From Bradyrhizobium sp. 170 (GTDB lineage Bacteria; Pseudomonadota; Alphaproteobacteria; Rhizobiales; Xanthobacteraceae), in the NCBI RefSeq assembly GCF_023101085.1, contig NZ_CP064703.1:682001-746000 (forward strand): DNA of 64,000 nucleotides. The letters are read 5' to 3'. The notes beneath the pieces are model-generated. The model saw only the letters and a list, made by a program, of their open reading frames with translations, did not search any database and had not been told where the DNA came from. Positions 34,464 to 43,655 of the stretch are shown piece by piece; position 1 is the first letter of the stretch; every line of letters starts with the position of its first letter. The position numbers and the translations under genes were made by a program.

Positions 34464-35525
34464 TCAGGTGGTGCGGAACCGCAATATGCCGTCGCTGACT
34501 TCGCAGGTCAGGCGGCCCTCGACCAGCATGTAATTGACGTGCGCGACCAGTTCGCCGGCGGCAAAGCCCATCTGGTGCTCGTCCAGCACGTGCTTGTGGA
34601 ACACGACCGGCACCAGCTCTTTCGAGGTTTGCGGGACCTCGCGGCAGGCTTCGGCGATCAGGCGGCAGCGGTCCTCGTGATGGTCGGCGAGCTGCTTGAT
34701 GCGGGTCTTCAGCCCGTAGAACGGCACGCCGTGGCCGGGCAGCACCATCACGTCGTAGGGCAGCGTGGTGGTGAGGCTGGCGAGCGAGGCCAGGTATTCC
34801 CCGAGCGAGTTCTGGTCGGGCTCGACGGCCCAGACGCTGACATTGGGCGAAATCTTGCTCAGCACCTGATCGGCGGAGAGGAACAGCTTGTCGGCGGCGC
34901 AATACAGCATCACCTGGTCGAGCGCATGGCCGCCGCCGGTGATCACCTTGAAACGCCGCGTGCCGATCACGACCTCGTCGCCATGCGAGATGCGCCGATA
35001 GGACGGCGGCAGCACCGAGACGCGCTTCAAATAGTCCTGGCCACGGCCGAGCAACTTGTCGGTCAAGCCCTCGTCCATGCCGTGGCGGCGGAAGAACAGC
35101 CGCTGCGCATTGCGCCGCTCCTCGGTGCCGCGGTTCTGGTGATAGACCGATTGCAGGTATTCGACCTGCGTCATCTGCAGCGGGCAGTCGAAACGCTCCG
35201 TGATCCAGCCGGCAAGGCCGACGTGATCGGGGTGCGAATGGGTGACGATCAGCCGCGTGATCTTCACATGCCGCAGCGGCCCCTCGAACAGGGTGGTCCA
35301 GGCCGCAATGGATTCTTCATTGCCGAAGCCGGAATCGATCATCGCCCAACCGTCGCCGTCGGCCAGCAGATAGATGTTCACGTGATTGAGCCGGAACGGC
35401 AGCTTGAGGCGAACCCAAAGCACGCCGGGCACCACCTCGACGACCTGATCGTGGCCGGGGTGGTTTTCGAAGGGGTATCGCAGTGCCTCGGCCGAGGACT
35501 GCACCATGTCGGTTTTCGAATGCAT
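34464..35525 (-). CDS. MBL-fold metallo-hydrolase
   Basis: A metallo-beta-lactamase superfamily hydrolase (353 aa). The zinc motif HxHxDH is THSHPDHVGLAG, the third His is in VITGGGHALDQVML, the bridging Asp in LFLSADQVLSKI, and the C-terminal His in MVLPGHGVPFYG. It has a C-terminal winged-helix-like tail (HKHVLDEHQMGFAAGELVAH), as in the glyoxalase II-like/LACTB2 group. No signal peptide; cytoplasmic. The start may be the ATG at 35525 or the internal one at 35507. Substrate unknown. Confidence 0.9.
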   Translation of the reverse strand: MHSKTDMVQSSAEALRYPFENHPGHDQVVEVVPGVLWVRLKLPFRLNHVNIYLLADGDGWAMIDSGFGNEESIAAWTTLFEGPLRHVKITRLIVTHSHPDHVGLAGWITERFDCPLQMTQVEYLQSVYHQNRGTEERRNAQRLFFRRHGMDEGLTDKLLGRGQDYLKRVSVLPPSYRRISHGDEVVIGTRRFKVITGGGHALDQVMLYCAADKLFLSADQVLSKISPNVSVWAVEPDQNSLGEYLASLASLTTTLPYDVMVLPGHGVPFYGLKTRIKQLADHHEDRCRLIAEACREVPQTSKELVPVVFHKHVLDEHQMGFAAGELVAHVNYMLVEGRLTCEVSDGILRFRTT

Positions 35526-35621
35526 GCTACCGGCTTAGCGGTAGAGGCGGCGGCGCGCTAGCCGAAAAAAGCGGGTAGGGGATCGGCTCACGGCATGGGT
35601 TGCCGGCCCGTGCGGCATTGG

Positions 35622-35709
35622 GTAGCCCGGATGGAGCGCAGCGCAATCCGGGAACGGTCCCGCCGGTTGATGGAGTTTCCCGGATTGCGCTTCGCTCCAT
35701 CCGGGCTAC
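35622..35709. repeat. Palindromic repeat (GTAGCCCGGATGGAGCG family)
   Basis: Arms of about 31 bases, GTAGCCCGGATGGAGCGCAG continuing to CCGGGA, and its complement ending CTCCATCCGGGCTAC at 35709, around a 26-base centre. A typical intergenic palindrome of Bradyrhizobium-like genomes, placed between the MBL gene's upstream region and the chemoreceptor's 3' end. Confidence 0.8.
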
Positions 35710-35723
35710 GGAATTCTACGATT

Positions 35724-37850
35724 TTAAGCCGCCCGGATATTCGACAGGAACGCGTCGATCTCTTCGCGCAGCACGTCGGCTTCCCGTCGCAGCGCGCCGG
35801 AGGCGGTCAGTACCTCGCCGGCGGCGGTTCCGGCCTGCGACGAGGCGCTGGATACACCGACGATGTTGGTGGAAACCTCGCTGGTGCCGCCGGCGGCGTG
35901 CTGGATGTTGCGGGCGATCTCGCGCGTCGCCGCACCCTGCTCCTCGACCGCGGCCGCGATCGCGGTGGTCACCTCGTTGATCTCGCTGATCGTGTTGCTG
36001 ATGTTCCTGATCGCCGAGACCGCCGTCGTAGTCACCGTCTGCATGCTGACGATCTGCTGGCGGATCTCGTCGGTGGCCTTCGCGGTCTGGTTGGCGAGGC
36101 TCTTCACCTCGGAGGCGACCACGGCGAAGCCGCGGCCGGCGTCGCCGGCGCGTGCCGCCTCGATGGTGGCGTTCAGCGCCAGCAGGTTGGTCTGCGAGGC
36201 GATGGTCTGGATCAGATCGACCACCACGCTGATCCGCGCGGCATTGTCCGCAAGCCCCTGCATGGTGGCATCGGTCTCGCCGGCGTCGTCGACCGCCTTG
36301 CGGGCGATCTCCGCCGAGGTGATGACCTGGCGGCCGATCTCCTCGATCGAGGAGGACAATTCCTCGGTGCCCGACGACACGGTCTGCACGTTGGCCGACG
36401 TCTGCTCGGCGGCGGTTGCCACCGCGGTCACCAGTGCGCTCGATTGATCGGCGGTCGCCGACATGCTTTGCGCGGTCGACTGCATCGAGCCCGCCGCGGA
36501 CGACAGGCTGTCGAGCGCGGTGCGAACGGTGCCTTCGAACTCGACGATGCGCGCTTCCATGCGGGAGGCGCGTTCGCTCTTGGCGACGCGGTCCTTGTCC
36601 TGCTCGGCGGAGAGCGCGCGGCTCTGGATCATGCTCTCGCGGAACACCTGCAGCGAATCCGCCATGGCGCCGATCTCGTCCTGCGCGTGGCTTTGATAGA
36701 CCTCCGATTCGAGGTCGCCGCTGGACAACACTTGCATCGAGCGCTGCAGGTTGCTGATCCGCCGCAGGATGTTGCGGCCGACATAGAGCCAGACGAACAG
36801 GATCGAACCGACCAGTGTCGATACGCCGAGGGCGAGCATGACCATGGTCCCGAACGAAATCTCCTGACGCGCCTGCCAGGCCGCGGCGTCGGTTTCCTTC
36901 TGCACGGCGTCGACCAGTTGCTGCACGCTGATGCCGAGGCCGACATTGAGCTTGCGGGTTTCCTCCAGAATGGTCTGGCCGTAATCGTCCGCGTCCAGTT
37001 CCTGCTGGCGGACCTTGAAGATGCCGGTCTTGCCGTCGGCAAGCGCCAGCAGGCTCAGGGTTGTGTTTTGAACGGACCGCATCGCCGTGGTCTTGGGCAG
37101 CGCTTCGAGATTCGACTTCACGCGCGCCTGCGCGGTGCGAAAGTCCCTGCCGGTCGCTTCGAGTACTTCGCCGTTGTTGGTCGACAGCGCGGCGATCATG
37201 TCGAACGCCATGAGATTGCCGCTGGCGGCGATGTCGGCGAGCTGGTCGGCCGTTTTGTGGGCCCGGATGGCCTCGGCTTGCGAGAAGTTGGGGGCAGCGT
37301 AGATGCTGTAGAGCTCGGTCTGCGCGTCGATTGCCGCTGGTCCAGCGGCGGCCACGAAGCGCCGCTGCGCCTTGCGCACCGCGTCGTAGAGCTTTTCGTG
37401 CTGGGCGCCCAGTTCGAGCCGCTCGCGCGCGGCCGAGCCGAGGCTCTTGATCACCTCATCGATGTTCTTCATGTTCTCGGTGAGCGCCGCGACGACCGCC
37501 TTGTCGGCACCGAGTTCGACGATCTCGCCGAGCTTCTGCAGCGCGACCGCCTGGGTTTCCTTCATTTTCCTGGTTCGATCGTTCAGCGCCTCTTCGCTGC
37601 GCGCAGCCAGCAGCGCCGGCCCCTGGCTGGCGAGGCTCGCGCTCTGCGCGGATAGCTGCAAGCTGGCGGCAAGACGGGGGATATCCCGTCCGCTCAGGTC
37701 GACCATGGTCCCGCCGAGCCGCCCGAGCATCAGGCCGGCGCCGGCGGAGATGATGATCGCCATGCCGGCGATGACGGCGAAGGCGGCAAACAGACTGCCC
37801 CTGACGCCGAAGCGAAAACCCTTGAGCCGTGAATTGGATCGTGCCGCCAT
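35724..37850 (-). CDS. Methyl-accepting chemotaxis protein
   Basis: A 708-aa transmembrane chemoreceptor. An N-terminal helix ([20 protein letters not shown]) and a second at about residue 305 ([20 protein letters not shown]) enclose an entirely helical periplasmic domain of about 260 residues, resembling the helical bimodular type, which often binds organic acids. A HAMP region follows ([20 protein letters not shown]), then the signalling domain with the highly conserved tip ([20 protein letters not shown]). No che genes are nearby, so it feeds a pathway encoded elsewhere. Confidence 0.94.
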   Translation of the reverse strand: MAARSNSRLKGFRFGVRGSLFAAFAVIAGMAIIISAGAGLMLGRLGGTMVDLSGRDIPRLAASLQLSAQSASLASQGPALLAARSEEALNDRTRKMKETQAVALQKLGEIVELGADKAVVAALTENMKNIDEVIKSLGSAARERLELGAQHEKLYDAVRKAQRRFVAAAGPAAIDAQTELYSIYAAPNFSQAEAIRAHKTADQLADIAASGNLMAFDMIAALSTNNGEVLEATGRDFRTAQARVKSNLEALPKTTAMRSVQNTTLSLLALADGKTGIFKVRQQELDADDYGQTILEETRKLNVGLGISVQQLVDAVQKETDAAAWQARQEISFGTMVMLALGVSTLVGSILFVWLYVGRNILRRISNLQRSMQVLSSGDLESEVYQSHAQDEIGAMADSLQVFRESMIQSRALSAEQDKDRVAKSERASRMEARIVEFEGTVRTALDSLSSAAGSMQSTAQSMSATADQSSALVTAVATAAEQTSANVQTVSSGTEELSSSIEEIGRQVITSAEIARKAVDDAGETDATMQGLADNAARISVVVDLIQTIASQTNLLALNATIEAARAGDAGRGFAVVASEVKSLANQTAKATDEIRQQIVSMQTVTTTAVSAIRNISNTISEINEVTTAIAAAVEEQGAATREIARNIQHAAGGTSEVSTNIVGVSSASSQAGTAAGEVLTASGALRREADVLREEIDAFLSNIRAA

Positions 37851-38026
37851 TTGCCCGCTGTCCCGTCTACGCTACCTTGAGATGTTTCCTCGCGCGGCAG
37901 TATCACGGTACCCGGTTAACAAGTTTGGAACTGGAAGGCTTTTTCGCCGCATTTTTGGCGAGGAAATGCTCGCTTTTGACGGATTTTTCCGCGAACCGGA
38001 AAACGCGGGCAAAGCGCAAAAACAAA

Positions 38027-38050
38027 AAGGCCGGCGTGAGAGCCGGCCTT
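38027..38050 (-). terminator. Terminator of the porin gene
   Basis: AAGGCCGGC / GCCGGCCTT, a nine-bp stem with a six-base loop, followed on the minus strand by TTTTTGTTTTT. It stands 24 bases after the outer-membrane protein stop. Confidence 0.85.
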
Positions 38051-38073
38051 CTGCAATTCGCGGTTGAAATCGC

Positions 38074-38796
38074 TCAGTAGCGTGCCACCACCGGGCTCGC
38101 GAAGTTGAAGCGATAGTTGACGCCGAGCTTCAGCGTGTGGTCGTCAGTGTGGAAGTTTCCAAACGGCGCCAGCGCGGCAGGGGTCACGAAGCGGCTGCTG
38201 CCGAAGTCATAATACATGTACTCGCCTTTGACCGCCCAGTTCGGGGCGAACATGTATTCGACGCCGGTGCCGACGGTGTAGCCGTTGCTGTGGTTGCCAT
38301 CGAGCAGGAAGGCGGTCGGAACGCCGGCCAGGGTCACCCTCTCGCTGTTGTCGGAATAGGCGTAACCGCCTTTGACATAGACCAGGCCCGCACCCCAGGT
38401 GTAGCCGATGCGGGCCGTGATCGAGCCGAGGCCGCGCTGATCGTTGGTGTAGACGTAGCCGCCGGGGAAGGTGGCGGTGAGGTTGTTCTTGCCGAGCCAG
38501 GAATACTGGCCCTCGGTGCCGAGCACCCAGTTCGGCGCGAATTGCCAATCGAGGCCGGCCTGAACGCCGCCGAGCAGGCGGGCGCTGGAATCGCTCAGCA
38601 CCGCGCCGTTGAAGCTGTTGCTGCCGCTGAAGGCGCCGCCGAGATGGCCGCCGATATAGAAACCGGTCCAGAGAGGGACCGGCGCATAGGCGGGCGCCTG
38701 TTTGTAGTAGGAGCGCCCGCCGAGATCGGCGCCAAGGGCGGGGGCTGTGGCGGTAAGGGCTGCGAAGGCCACGAGGGCTGCAAAAATCTTCTTCAT
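38074..38796 (-). CDS. Omp25/RopB-like outer-membrane beta-barrel protein
   Basis: An 8-stranded outer-membrane barrel of the Omp25/Omp31 group (240 aa). The ATG at 38796, preceded by GGAGACC, gives the signal peptide MKKIFAALVAFAALTATAPA with cleavage at ALG-AD. Typical pieces are the segment VPLWTGFYIGGHLGGAFSGS, alternating aromatic strands, and the terminal KLGVNYRFNFASPVVARY ending in an aromatic residue, the sorting signal for the outer membrane. Probable structural or adhesive surface protein. A perfect inverted repeat lies about 90 bases upstream. Confidence 0.9.
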   Translation of the reverse strand: MKKIFAALVAFAALTATAPALGADLGGRSYYKQAPAYAPVPLWTGFYIGGHLGGAFSGSNSFNGAVLSDSSARLLGGVQAGLDWQFAPNWVLGTEGQYSWLGKNNLTATFPGGYVYTNDQRGLGSITARIGYTWGAGLVYVKGGYAYSDNSERVTLAGVPTAFLLDGNHSNGYTVGTGVEYMFAPNWAVKGEYMYYDFGSSRFVTPAALAPFGNFHTDDHTLKLGVNYRFNFASPVVARY

Positions 38797-38882
38797 TGTG
38801 CTGGTCTCCGAAAACCGTTCGGCGACACCCTCGTGCGGGGCGCCTTCCATGACCACGCACATAGACGGCATTTGACTAAAAT

Positions 38883-38904
38883 GCTGTCACTTGGAGGTGA
38901 CAGC
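38883..38904. promoter_or_regulatory. Perfect inverted repeat upstream of the porin gene
   Basis: GCTGTCAC, six bases, GTGACAGC. Centred about 98 bases before the porin start; no gene starts between. A dimeric-repressor operator is a reasonable reading, though the cognate regulator is unknown. Confidence 0.45.
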
Positions 38905-39020
38905 GGATACGAACCCAACCCATTGGCAAACAAACGTTTTTTTTACTTAATGAAGGCCTAATCAAAGGTTAGGAAAGGCTTAATTTTCGGCCCTCCTCGG
39001 AGCCTCCCGGCAAGCTTTGC

Positions 39021-39341
39021 TTAACCAATGCGGCGCCGCACGTCGCTGCGCATTTGTTCGCGGAAGGCCTGCCGGCGGGCGGGGCGGTCTTTCACCGGGA
39101 CGTCGTGGCGATCGAACACGTTGAACATTTCGAGGATCGGATAGTGGTCGCTGGCCATCGCCAGGATGCGCAGCAGCTCCGCCACAGGCCCGGTCGGGCC
39201 GGTGACCTCCCATTTGCGGATGGTGTCGGCGCCATCGGCAGCCGGCAGTCCGCAGAGTTTGGCCATGTCGGCCACCGACAGCGGCTGGCCGATGGCCTCA
39301 CCAAGATGCTCGCGAAGTTTCTTCAATTCCGCTCCGGTCAC
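39021..39341 (-). CDS. Putative XRE-like DNA-binding protein
   Basis: A 106-aa soluble protein. The N-terminal half (MTGAELKKLREHLGEAIGQP, then LSVADMAKLCGLP and ADTIRKWEVTGPTGPVAELL) has the pattern of a lambda-repressor/XRE helix-turn-helix, in which a W-E pair follows the recognition helix and is followed by a G-P...V-LL helix. The C-terminal half is basic (RPARRQAFREQMRSDVRRRI). A transcriptional regulator is likely, target unknown. A CRP-like box lies 26 bases upstream of its start. Confidence 0.65.
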   Translation of the reverse strand: MTGAELKKLREHLGEAIGQPLSVADMAKLCGLPAADGADTIRKWEVTGPTGPVAELLRILAMASDHYPILEMFNVFDRHDVPVKDRPARRQAFREQMRSDVRRRIG

Positions 39342-39366
39342 GGGTTCTCCGTCTCAAATCGACATC

Positions 39367-39382
39367 TGTGAAGTACGTCACA
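39367..39382. promoter_or_regulatory. CRP-type palindrome in a divergent promoter region
   Basis: TGTGAAGTACGTCACA matches the TGTGA-N6-TCACA consensus exactly. It lies between the XRE-like gene (start 39341, minus) and the small membrane protein gene (start 39443, plus). Confidence 0.6.
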
Positions 39383-39442
39383 TACGGCTTCCAAGGTCGG
39401 GGCTATACGCAATGCATAAGGTTTCCTGATGAGGAGGCAACC

Positions 39443-39676
39443 ATGCGCCAATTACTCGAGAGCCTGACCCCCGAGGCCCGCCAGATCTACTGGAAATGGG
39501 TCGGCGGCATGTTCGCACTTTATGTCGTGCTGCTGTTCGCCGCGGCAGGTGTATTCATGGGTCACGAATCATCGCGCAAGCTGGCGCAGCAACCGGTCAC
39601 GACTGTGGCAACCGAGGGCAAGCAGCGCTCCATCGGCGAGATCGCGGCGCCGCTGCGGCAAGCCGCACGGTACTAG
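39443..39676 (+). CDS. Small membrane protein
   Basis: A 77-aa protein with one membrane helix (GGMFALYVVLLFAAAGVFMG) between a short cytoplasmic head (MRQLLESLTPEARQIYWKWV) and a hydrophilic tail (EGKQRSIGEIAAPLRQAARY). The ATG at 39443 follows GAGGAGG at the right distance. The function is unknown. A perfect CRP-like palindrome lies 61 bases upstream, suggesting regulated expression. Confidence 0.65.
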   Translation: MRQLLESLTPEARQIYWKWVGGMFALYVVLLFAAAGVFMGHESSRKLAQQPVTTVATEGKQRSIGEIAAPLRQAARY

Positions 39677-39735
39677 AGCGTTTTCCAGCGAAGTGGAGAC
39701 CGGTTCGCGTCAAGAAAACGCGCCAAATTAAGAAT

Positions 39736-39774
39736 CTAGGGCCCCGTTCCGATTCCATCGGAACGGGGCCCTAG
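39736..39774. terminator. Long perfect hairpin between convergent genes
   Basis: An 18-bp perfect stem (CTAGGGCCCCGTTCCGAT / ATCGGAACGGGGCCCTAG) with a three-base loop, without a T-run. It separates the small membrane protein from the convergent GH1 gene, so it is probably a bidirectional transcription barrier. Confidence 0.65.
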
Positions 39775-39780
39775 CGGCGT

Positions 39781-41244
39781 TCAGACGCCGATCGCATTCC
39801 GCGCCACCACGTCGCGATAGAAGGCGACGCTCAGTTTCGGCGTCCGGCGCTGCGTCTCGAAGTCGACGTGGTAAAGCCCGAAGCGCTGCTTATAGCCGTA
39901 GATCCATTCGAAATTGTCCATCAGGCTCCAGAGGAAATAGCCGCGGACCGGCACCCCCTCTGACGTCGCGCGCTGCAATTGCCTGAGATAATTGCGCAGG
40001 TACATGATGCGATCGAGGTCGTAGACCTGGCCATCGTCACGGAGTTTGTCTTCCGACGACGTGCCGTTCTCGCTGATGTAGATCGTCTCGATGTTCCAGA
40101 CCTTTGCCGCCAGACGCGGCGCCCAGTAGATCGTCTCCGGGCCGACCCTGAGCCAGTCGGAATTCATGTGCGGGAATGAGGCCGGAAAAGGCAACACGCG
40201 CCAGCCCGGCGCCTTGTCGGACGCGGCGATGTAGAATTGCGGCGCGTAGATGTTGAGGCCGACGAAATCATTGGGCGAGGAAATGATCTTCAGTTCGTCG
40301 GCGGTAAATTTCGGCGCGTCCTTGCCGGCGTATTGAAGAAATCCGTCCGTGTATTTGCCTTCCAGTATGACGCCGAGGAAGCCGGAGTTGAGTTCGCGCG
40401 TCGCTATCTCGGCCGCGCGCACATTGTCTGATGTGTCGAATGCCGGCACGCAGGCCGCGATGTTTTCGGCCGGACCCACTCTGGTGCCCGCGCGCCCATG
40501 CGCGCGGACCGCCTGCACGGCGAGGCCGTGCGCCAGCGCCACATGGTGGCGGACCTGGTTGACGTCGGCGTCCGGCAGTTTGAGGCCGGGGGCATCGATG
40601 CCCCATCCATAGCCGAAATTCACGAACCTTCCGGCTTCGTTGATCGTGAAGATCGATCTGACCCGATCAGTGATACGCGCCGCCACGTGGCCGGCATAAT
40701 CCCCGAATGCTTTCGACGTTTCGCTGGATCGCCAACCGCCCACCCTGTCCTCGAGCGCCTGCGGCAGATCCCAGTGATAGAGCGTCGCGTATGGCTCGAT
40801 GCCGTGCTTCAGCAACTCGTCGATGAGACGGTCGTAGAAGTCGAGGCCGTTGGGGTTCGGCTTACCCGTTCCTTCCGGAAACACCCGCGGCCACGCGATC
40901 GAAAACCGGTAGGCCTTGGCGCCGAGCTCGCGGATCAGGCCGATGTCTTCCTTGTACCTGATGTAGTGTTCGTTGGCGCGGTCTCCCGTGGTGCCGTCCT
41001 CGATCTTGCCGGGCGTGTGGGCAAACGTATCCCAGATCGAGCGGCCGCGGCCGTCTTCGTTGACGGCACCTTCGATCTGATAGGACGACGTGGCGGTGCC
41101 CCACACGAAATCTTTCGGAAAGCTCGCAGGCGCGGGCCGCTCGGCTGCTGCTTGCGCGGCGGCGTGGGCCGGCGCAGCCGCGATGCCGAGCGCGGACAAG
41201 CCTGCAAGCTTTGCAAAATTCCGGCGCGAGAATTTTCCGAACAT
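39781..41244 (-). CDS. Tat-exported GH1 family beta-glucosidase
   Basis: A glycoside hydrolase family 1 enzyme (487 aa). N-terminal twin-arginine signal (FGKFSRRNFAKLAGLSALGI, cleavage near AHA-AA). The ATG at 41244 is six bases after GGAG; ATG 41250 would touch it. Family signatures: FVWGTATSSYQIEGAVNEDG at the start, nucleophile Glu in IETIYISENGTS, and a C-terminal GYFLWSLMDNFEWIYGY. The acid/base motif, normally NEP, here reads TINEAGRF: Glu is kept but Pro is replaced. Probably cleaves beta-glucosides or cello-/laminari-oligosaccharides in the periplasm. It follows the GH16 gene by 12 bases, forming an operon. Confidence 0.92.
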   Translation of the reverse strand: MFGKFSRRNFAKLAGLSALGIAAAPAHAAAQAAAERPAPASFPKDFVWGTATSSYQIEGAVNEDGRGRSIWDTFAHTPGKIEDGTTGDRANEHYIRYKEDIGLIRELGAKAYRFSIAWPRVFPEGTGKPNPNGLDFYDRLIDELLKHGIEPYATLYHWDLPQALEDRVGGWRSSETSKAFGDYAGHVAARITDRVRSIFTINEAGRFVNFGYGWGIDAPGLKLPDADVNQVRHHVALAHGLAVQAVRAHGRAGTRVGPAENIAACVPAFDTSDNVRAAEIATRELNSGFLGVILEGKYTDGFLQYAGKDAPKFTADELKIISSPNDFVGLNIYAPQFYIAASDKAPGWRVLPFPASFPHMNSDWLRVGPETIYWAPRLAAKVWNIETIYISENGTSSEDKLRDDGQVYDLDRIMYLRNYLRQLQRATSEGVPVRGYFLWSLMDNFEWIYGYKQRFGLYHVDFETQRRTPKLSVAFYRDVVARNAIGV

Positions 41245-41256
41245 CGTCATCTCCGG

Positions 41257-42291
41257 TCAGCGTTCGTCGATCTGGTAGGCGGATATCCTGTCGATCTCGA
41301 ATGCGACAATATTGGGAGATTCACCATCGACGAATCCCACGCCCTCGAAAGTCTTCGAGCCCATGGCGAGGTTGACGATCATGTACATGGGCACGCCGAA
41401 GCCGACGGGGACCTTGATCTCGGAGACCGGCTGGCGGTCGATGAAATAGGTGATGCGATCCGGCTGCCACAGCACGCCATAATCGTGAAAGACGGTCGGG
41501 GCGTCCGGCACCCGGAAGTCGAACCCGCAGCGTTCCACGCGCTGCGTCTCCGGTATCCGCCAATGCGTCGTCATCACGATGTCGCCCGGCCGCTGCCCGC
41601 GGCCCTCCATGATATCGACCTCCGGCGGCCAGCCGCCGTCATCGGCGAGCATCCAGAACGCCGGCCACACGCCGATGCCGACCGGTACCTTGGCGCGCAT
41701 TTCGAAGTAGCCGTACTTCTGGGCAAACCGGCTCTGGGTCGTCAGGATGCCCGAGATATATTCATTGTTGAAGAGAACGGTCTTCAGCGACGGCGGGGTG
41801 CGGCTGGCTGTGATCGAGAGAACGCCGTCGCTGACCTTGAACGGATCGAGGCCGAGCGGCGTTGTTTCCCGCCCGCCATAGCGCGGATCGACATAGATCT
41901 GCTGCTCGCCATTATAACTGGTCTTGCGCCTGAAGTCGGAGCCGTCGCCGCCCCAATAGCGCGCTTCCGGCCAGGCGGCGCCGCCGGCGTAATGCGACGC
42001 CCATCTTTCATCCAGCAGCGGATGGGCGTCGAAATCATCGTGGAAGGTTCGGTGCAGTGATACCGAAGCAAGCGACGCGGGTTCCGGCGCCTCGATGCGG
42101 CGGCATTTTTCGCCGAGCATGGCGGTCGCGACCTGCAGCGTGAGCTTGGCGGTCGCACCGGCGAGATCGGCTTGCGCGAACGACGGCACAGGGGCGAACA
42201 TGCAGCCGATCGAGATCAAAGCGCACAGCGCCAATCTCTCGGTTCCCGGTTCGCTTCGGGACGACAAGAGATCATTCACTGACGTTGCCAT
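41257..42291 (-). CDS. Secreted GH16 family endo-beta-glucanase
   Basis: A glycoside hydrolase family 16 protein (344 aa). Start taken at ATG 42291, which gives a plausible export signal (LALCALISIGCMFAPVPSFA). The GH16 catalytic motif ExDxxE is present as PPEVDIMEGRG; the flanking GVWPAFWMLADDGGWPPE and the later WQPDRITYFIDRQPVSEIKV are typical of beta-1,3(4)-glucanases/laminarinases. It should cut internal beta-1,3 or mixed-linkage glucan, with the GH1 enzyme downstream finishing the oligosaccharides. An additional N-terminal segment (about 30-75) of unknown role is present. Confidence 0.9.
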   Translation of the reverse strand: MATSVNDLLSSRSEPGTERLALCALISIGCMFAPVPSFAQADLAGATAKLTLQVATAMLGEKCRRIEAPEPASLASVSLHRTFHDDFDAHPLLDERWASHYAGGAAWPEARYWGGDGSDFRRKTSYNGEQQIYVDPRYGGRETTPLGLDPFKVSDGVLSITASRTPPSLKTVLFNNEYISGILTTQSRFAQKYGYFEMRAKVPVGIGVWPAFWMLADDGGWPPEVDIMEGRGQRPGDIVMTTHWRIPETQRVERCGFDFRVPDAPTVFHDYGVLWQPDRITYFIDRQPVSEIKVPVGFGVPMYMIVNLAMGSKTFEGVGFVDGESPNIVAFEIDRISAYQIDER

Positions 42292-42534
42292 CGATCTGAC
42301 GATCCTTCGGAACCCGACCGACGTGCTCACCTGTTTGAGGTACGTAGTTATACGAGGTGGATGCTTAACGGCAAGGTAGCCAAGCTGATGTTGATTAAAA
42401 TGCTTGAGATTTCGATGGCGCCGAGTGCGGGGCGCGGGCGTTTGAATTATAGGCAAGACAGTTCATTTTCTTTTCAGTGCTTCAATTTTAAAGGGCAGCT
42501 ACCTCAAGAGTTACCGGGTACGGAAGTTCTACGA

Positions 42535-43575
42535 ATGCTCGTCTATTTTGTCACAGACGAACCGACGAAGTTACCGGCGATCCGCGCGATGCTCGAACCG
42601 CAACACGCCGTGGTCCCCTGGGTGCTGGGCGGCGACGGCACCGGGATCAGGTCGCATGGCGTGCTGATGGTCGACATCGACCTGCGGCAGATGACCCGTG
42701 TCGATCAGCTCAAGTTCATTTTGCAAGACCTTGGCGGCATTCCCGAGAAGCTGTTCGTCGTTCACAATCTCTCCCGTTCGATGGTTGCGCAGGCCTATGC
42801 GCTCGGCGCAACCGCGATCATTTCACGCCCCAAGGAAGCCATTCTCAAGGTCGCGCAGATCGAAGCGGCGGAAACCGCCGAGGAAGATAACGCTGCAGAT
42901 CCGACACCGGAGATGGACGAAGGCGTGGCAGCCTTCGCCTCGATGTTTTCGAACGTGCGCCGTGGCAAGCCACTGAACCTTGTCGATGCGAAGCGTGCGA
43001 CGTCGAAGATCATCACCCGCGTCGGGCAGGATGGACTTTCGACGTGGCTCGACGAGGTGCGTCGCTATCACGAGGGCACGTTTCAGCATTGCCTGCTTGT
43101 AACCGGTGTTGCGGTCGCCTTCGGGCTGGATGTCGGATTCTCCGGCGGGGACGTCTCGCGGCTCGGAATGGCGGCGACCCTCCACGACATCGGGAAGGCG
43201 CGCATTCCGCTATCGATCCTGGACAAGCCAGGACGCCTCGACCCCGAGGAGGAGGAGATCATCCGGCGCCATCCCGTGATCGGATATGACCTGTTGAAGG
43301 GCGTATCGGGCATCAGTCCGGAAATTCTGGATGGCGTGAGGCATCATCACGAATATCTTGACGGCTCCGGCTATCCGGATGGACTGGCGGCCTCGCAGAT
43401 TTCCGATCTGGTCAGATTGCTGACGATCTCGGATATCTTCGCAGCACTTGTCGAATCCAGGCCATACCGGCCGCCAATGGCCCGGCAGGACGCCTACCAG
43501 ATCCTCTGCGGCATGGAGGGCAAGCTGGAGGGCGCGCTGGTCAAGGCGTTCCGGAAAGTGGCACTGGCGGGGTGA
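42535..43575 (+). CDS. HD-GYP domain protein with receiver-like N terminus
   Basis: A probable cyclic-di-GMP phosphodiesterase (346 aa from ATG 42535, behind GGAAG; an upstream ATG 42361 would add 58 AT-rich-coded residues of no domain character). Residues about 1-110 look like a degenerate receiver (LMVDIDLRQM, AIISRPKEA). The HD-GYP domain covers about 160-340: HD in AATLHDIGKARIPLSI, HHHEYLDGSGYPDGL containing the H-E and GYP, and ISDIFAALVESRPYRPPM. All key metal ligands are visible. Monocistronic, divergent from the GH16 gene. Upstream DNA is notably AT-rich. Confidence 0.9.
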   Translation: MLVYFVTDEPTKLPAIRAMLEPQHAVVPWVLGGDGTGIRSHGVLMVDIDLRQMTRVDQLKFILQDLGGIPEKLFVVHNLSRSMVAQAYALGATAIISRPKEAILKVAQIEAAETAEEDNAADPTPEMDEGVAAFASMFSNVRRGKPLNLVDAKRATSKIITRVGQDGLSTWLDEVRRYHEGTFQHCLLVTGVAVAFGLDVGFSGGDVSRLGMAATLHDIGKARIPLSILDKPGRLDPEEEEIIRRHPVIGYDLLKGVSGISPEILDGVRHHHEYLDGSGYPDGLAASQISDLVRLLTISDIFAALVESRPYRPPMARQDAYQILCGMEGKLEGALVKAFRKVALAG

Positions 43576-43655
43576 TCGGCGCCTGCCGACAATCTACGCG
43601 GAGATGATTGCGATCTTGGGCAGGTTTCCCAACTGAGGCGTCATTGGAAGGGGAC
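43576..43655. other. Intergenic, no feature seen
   Basis: Short spacer between the HD-GYP stop and the tRNA-like repeat; nothing recognised. Confidence 0.3.

Noticed and set aside
35595..37655. A 686-codon open frame antisense to the chemoreceptor gene
   Set aside because: Its product is a low-complexity Arg/Gly/His/Leu chain, the expected shadow of a high-GC gene on the other strand. The minus-strand gene has full domain content.
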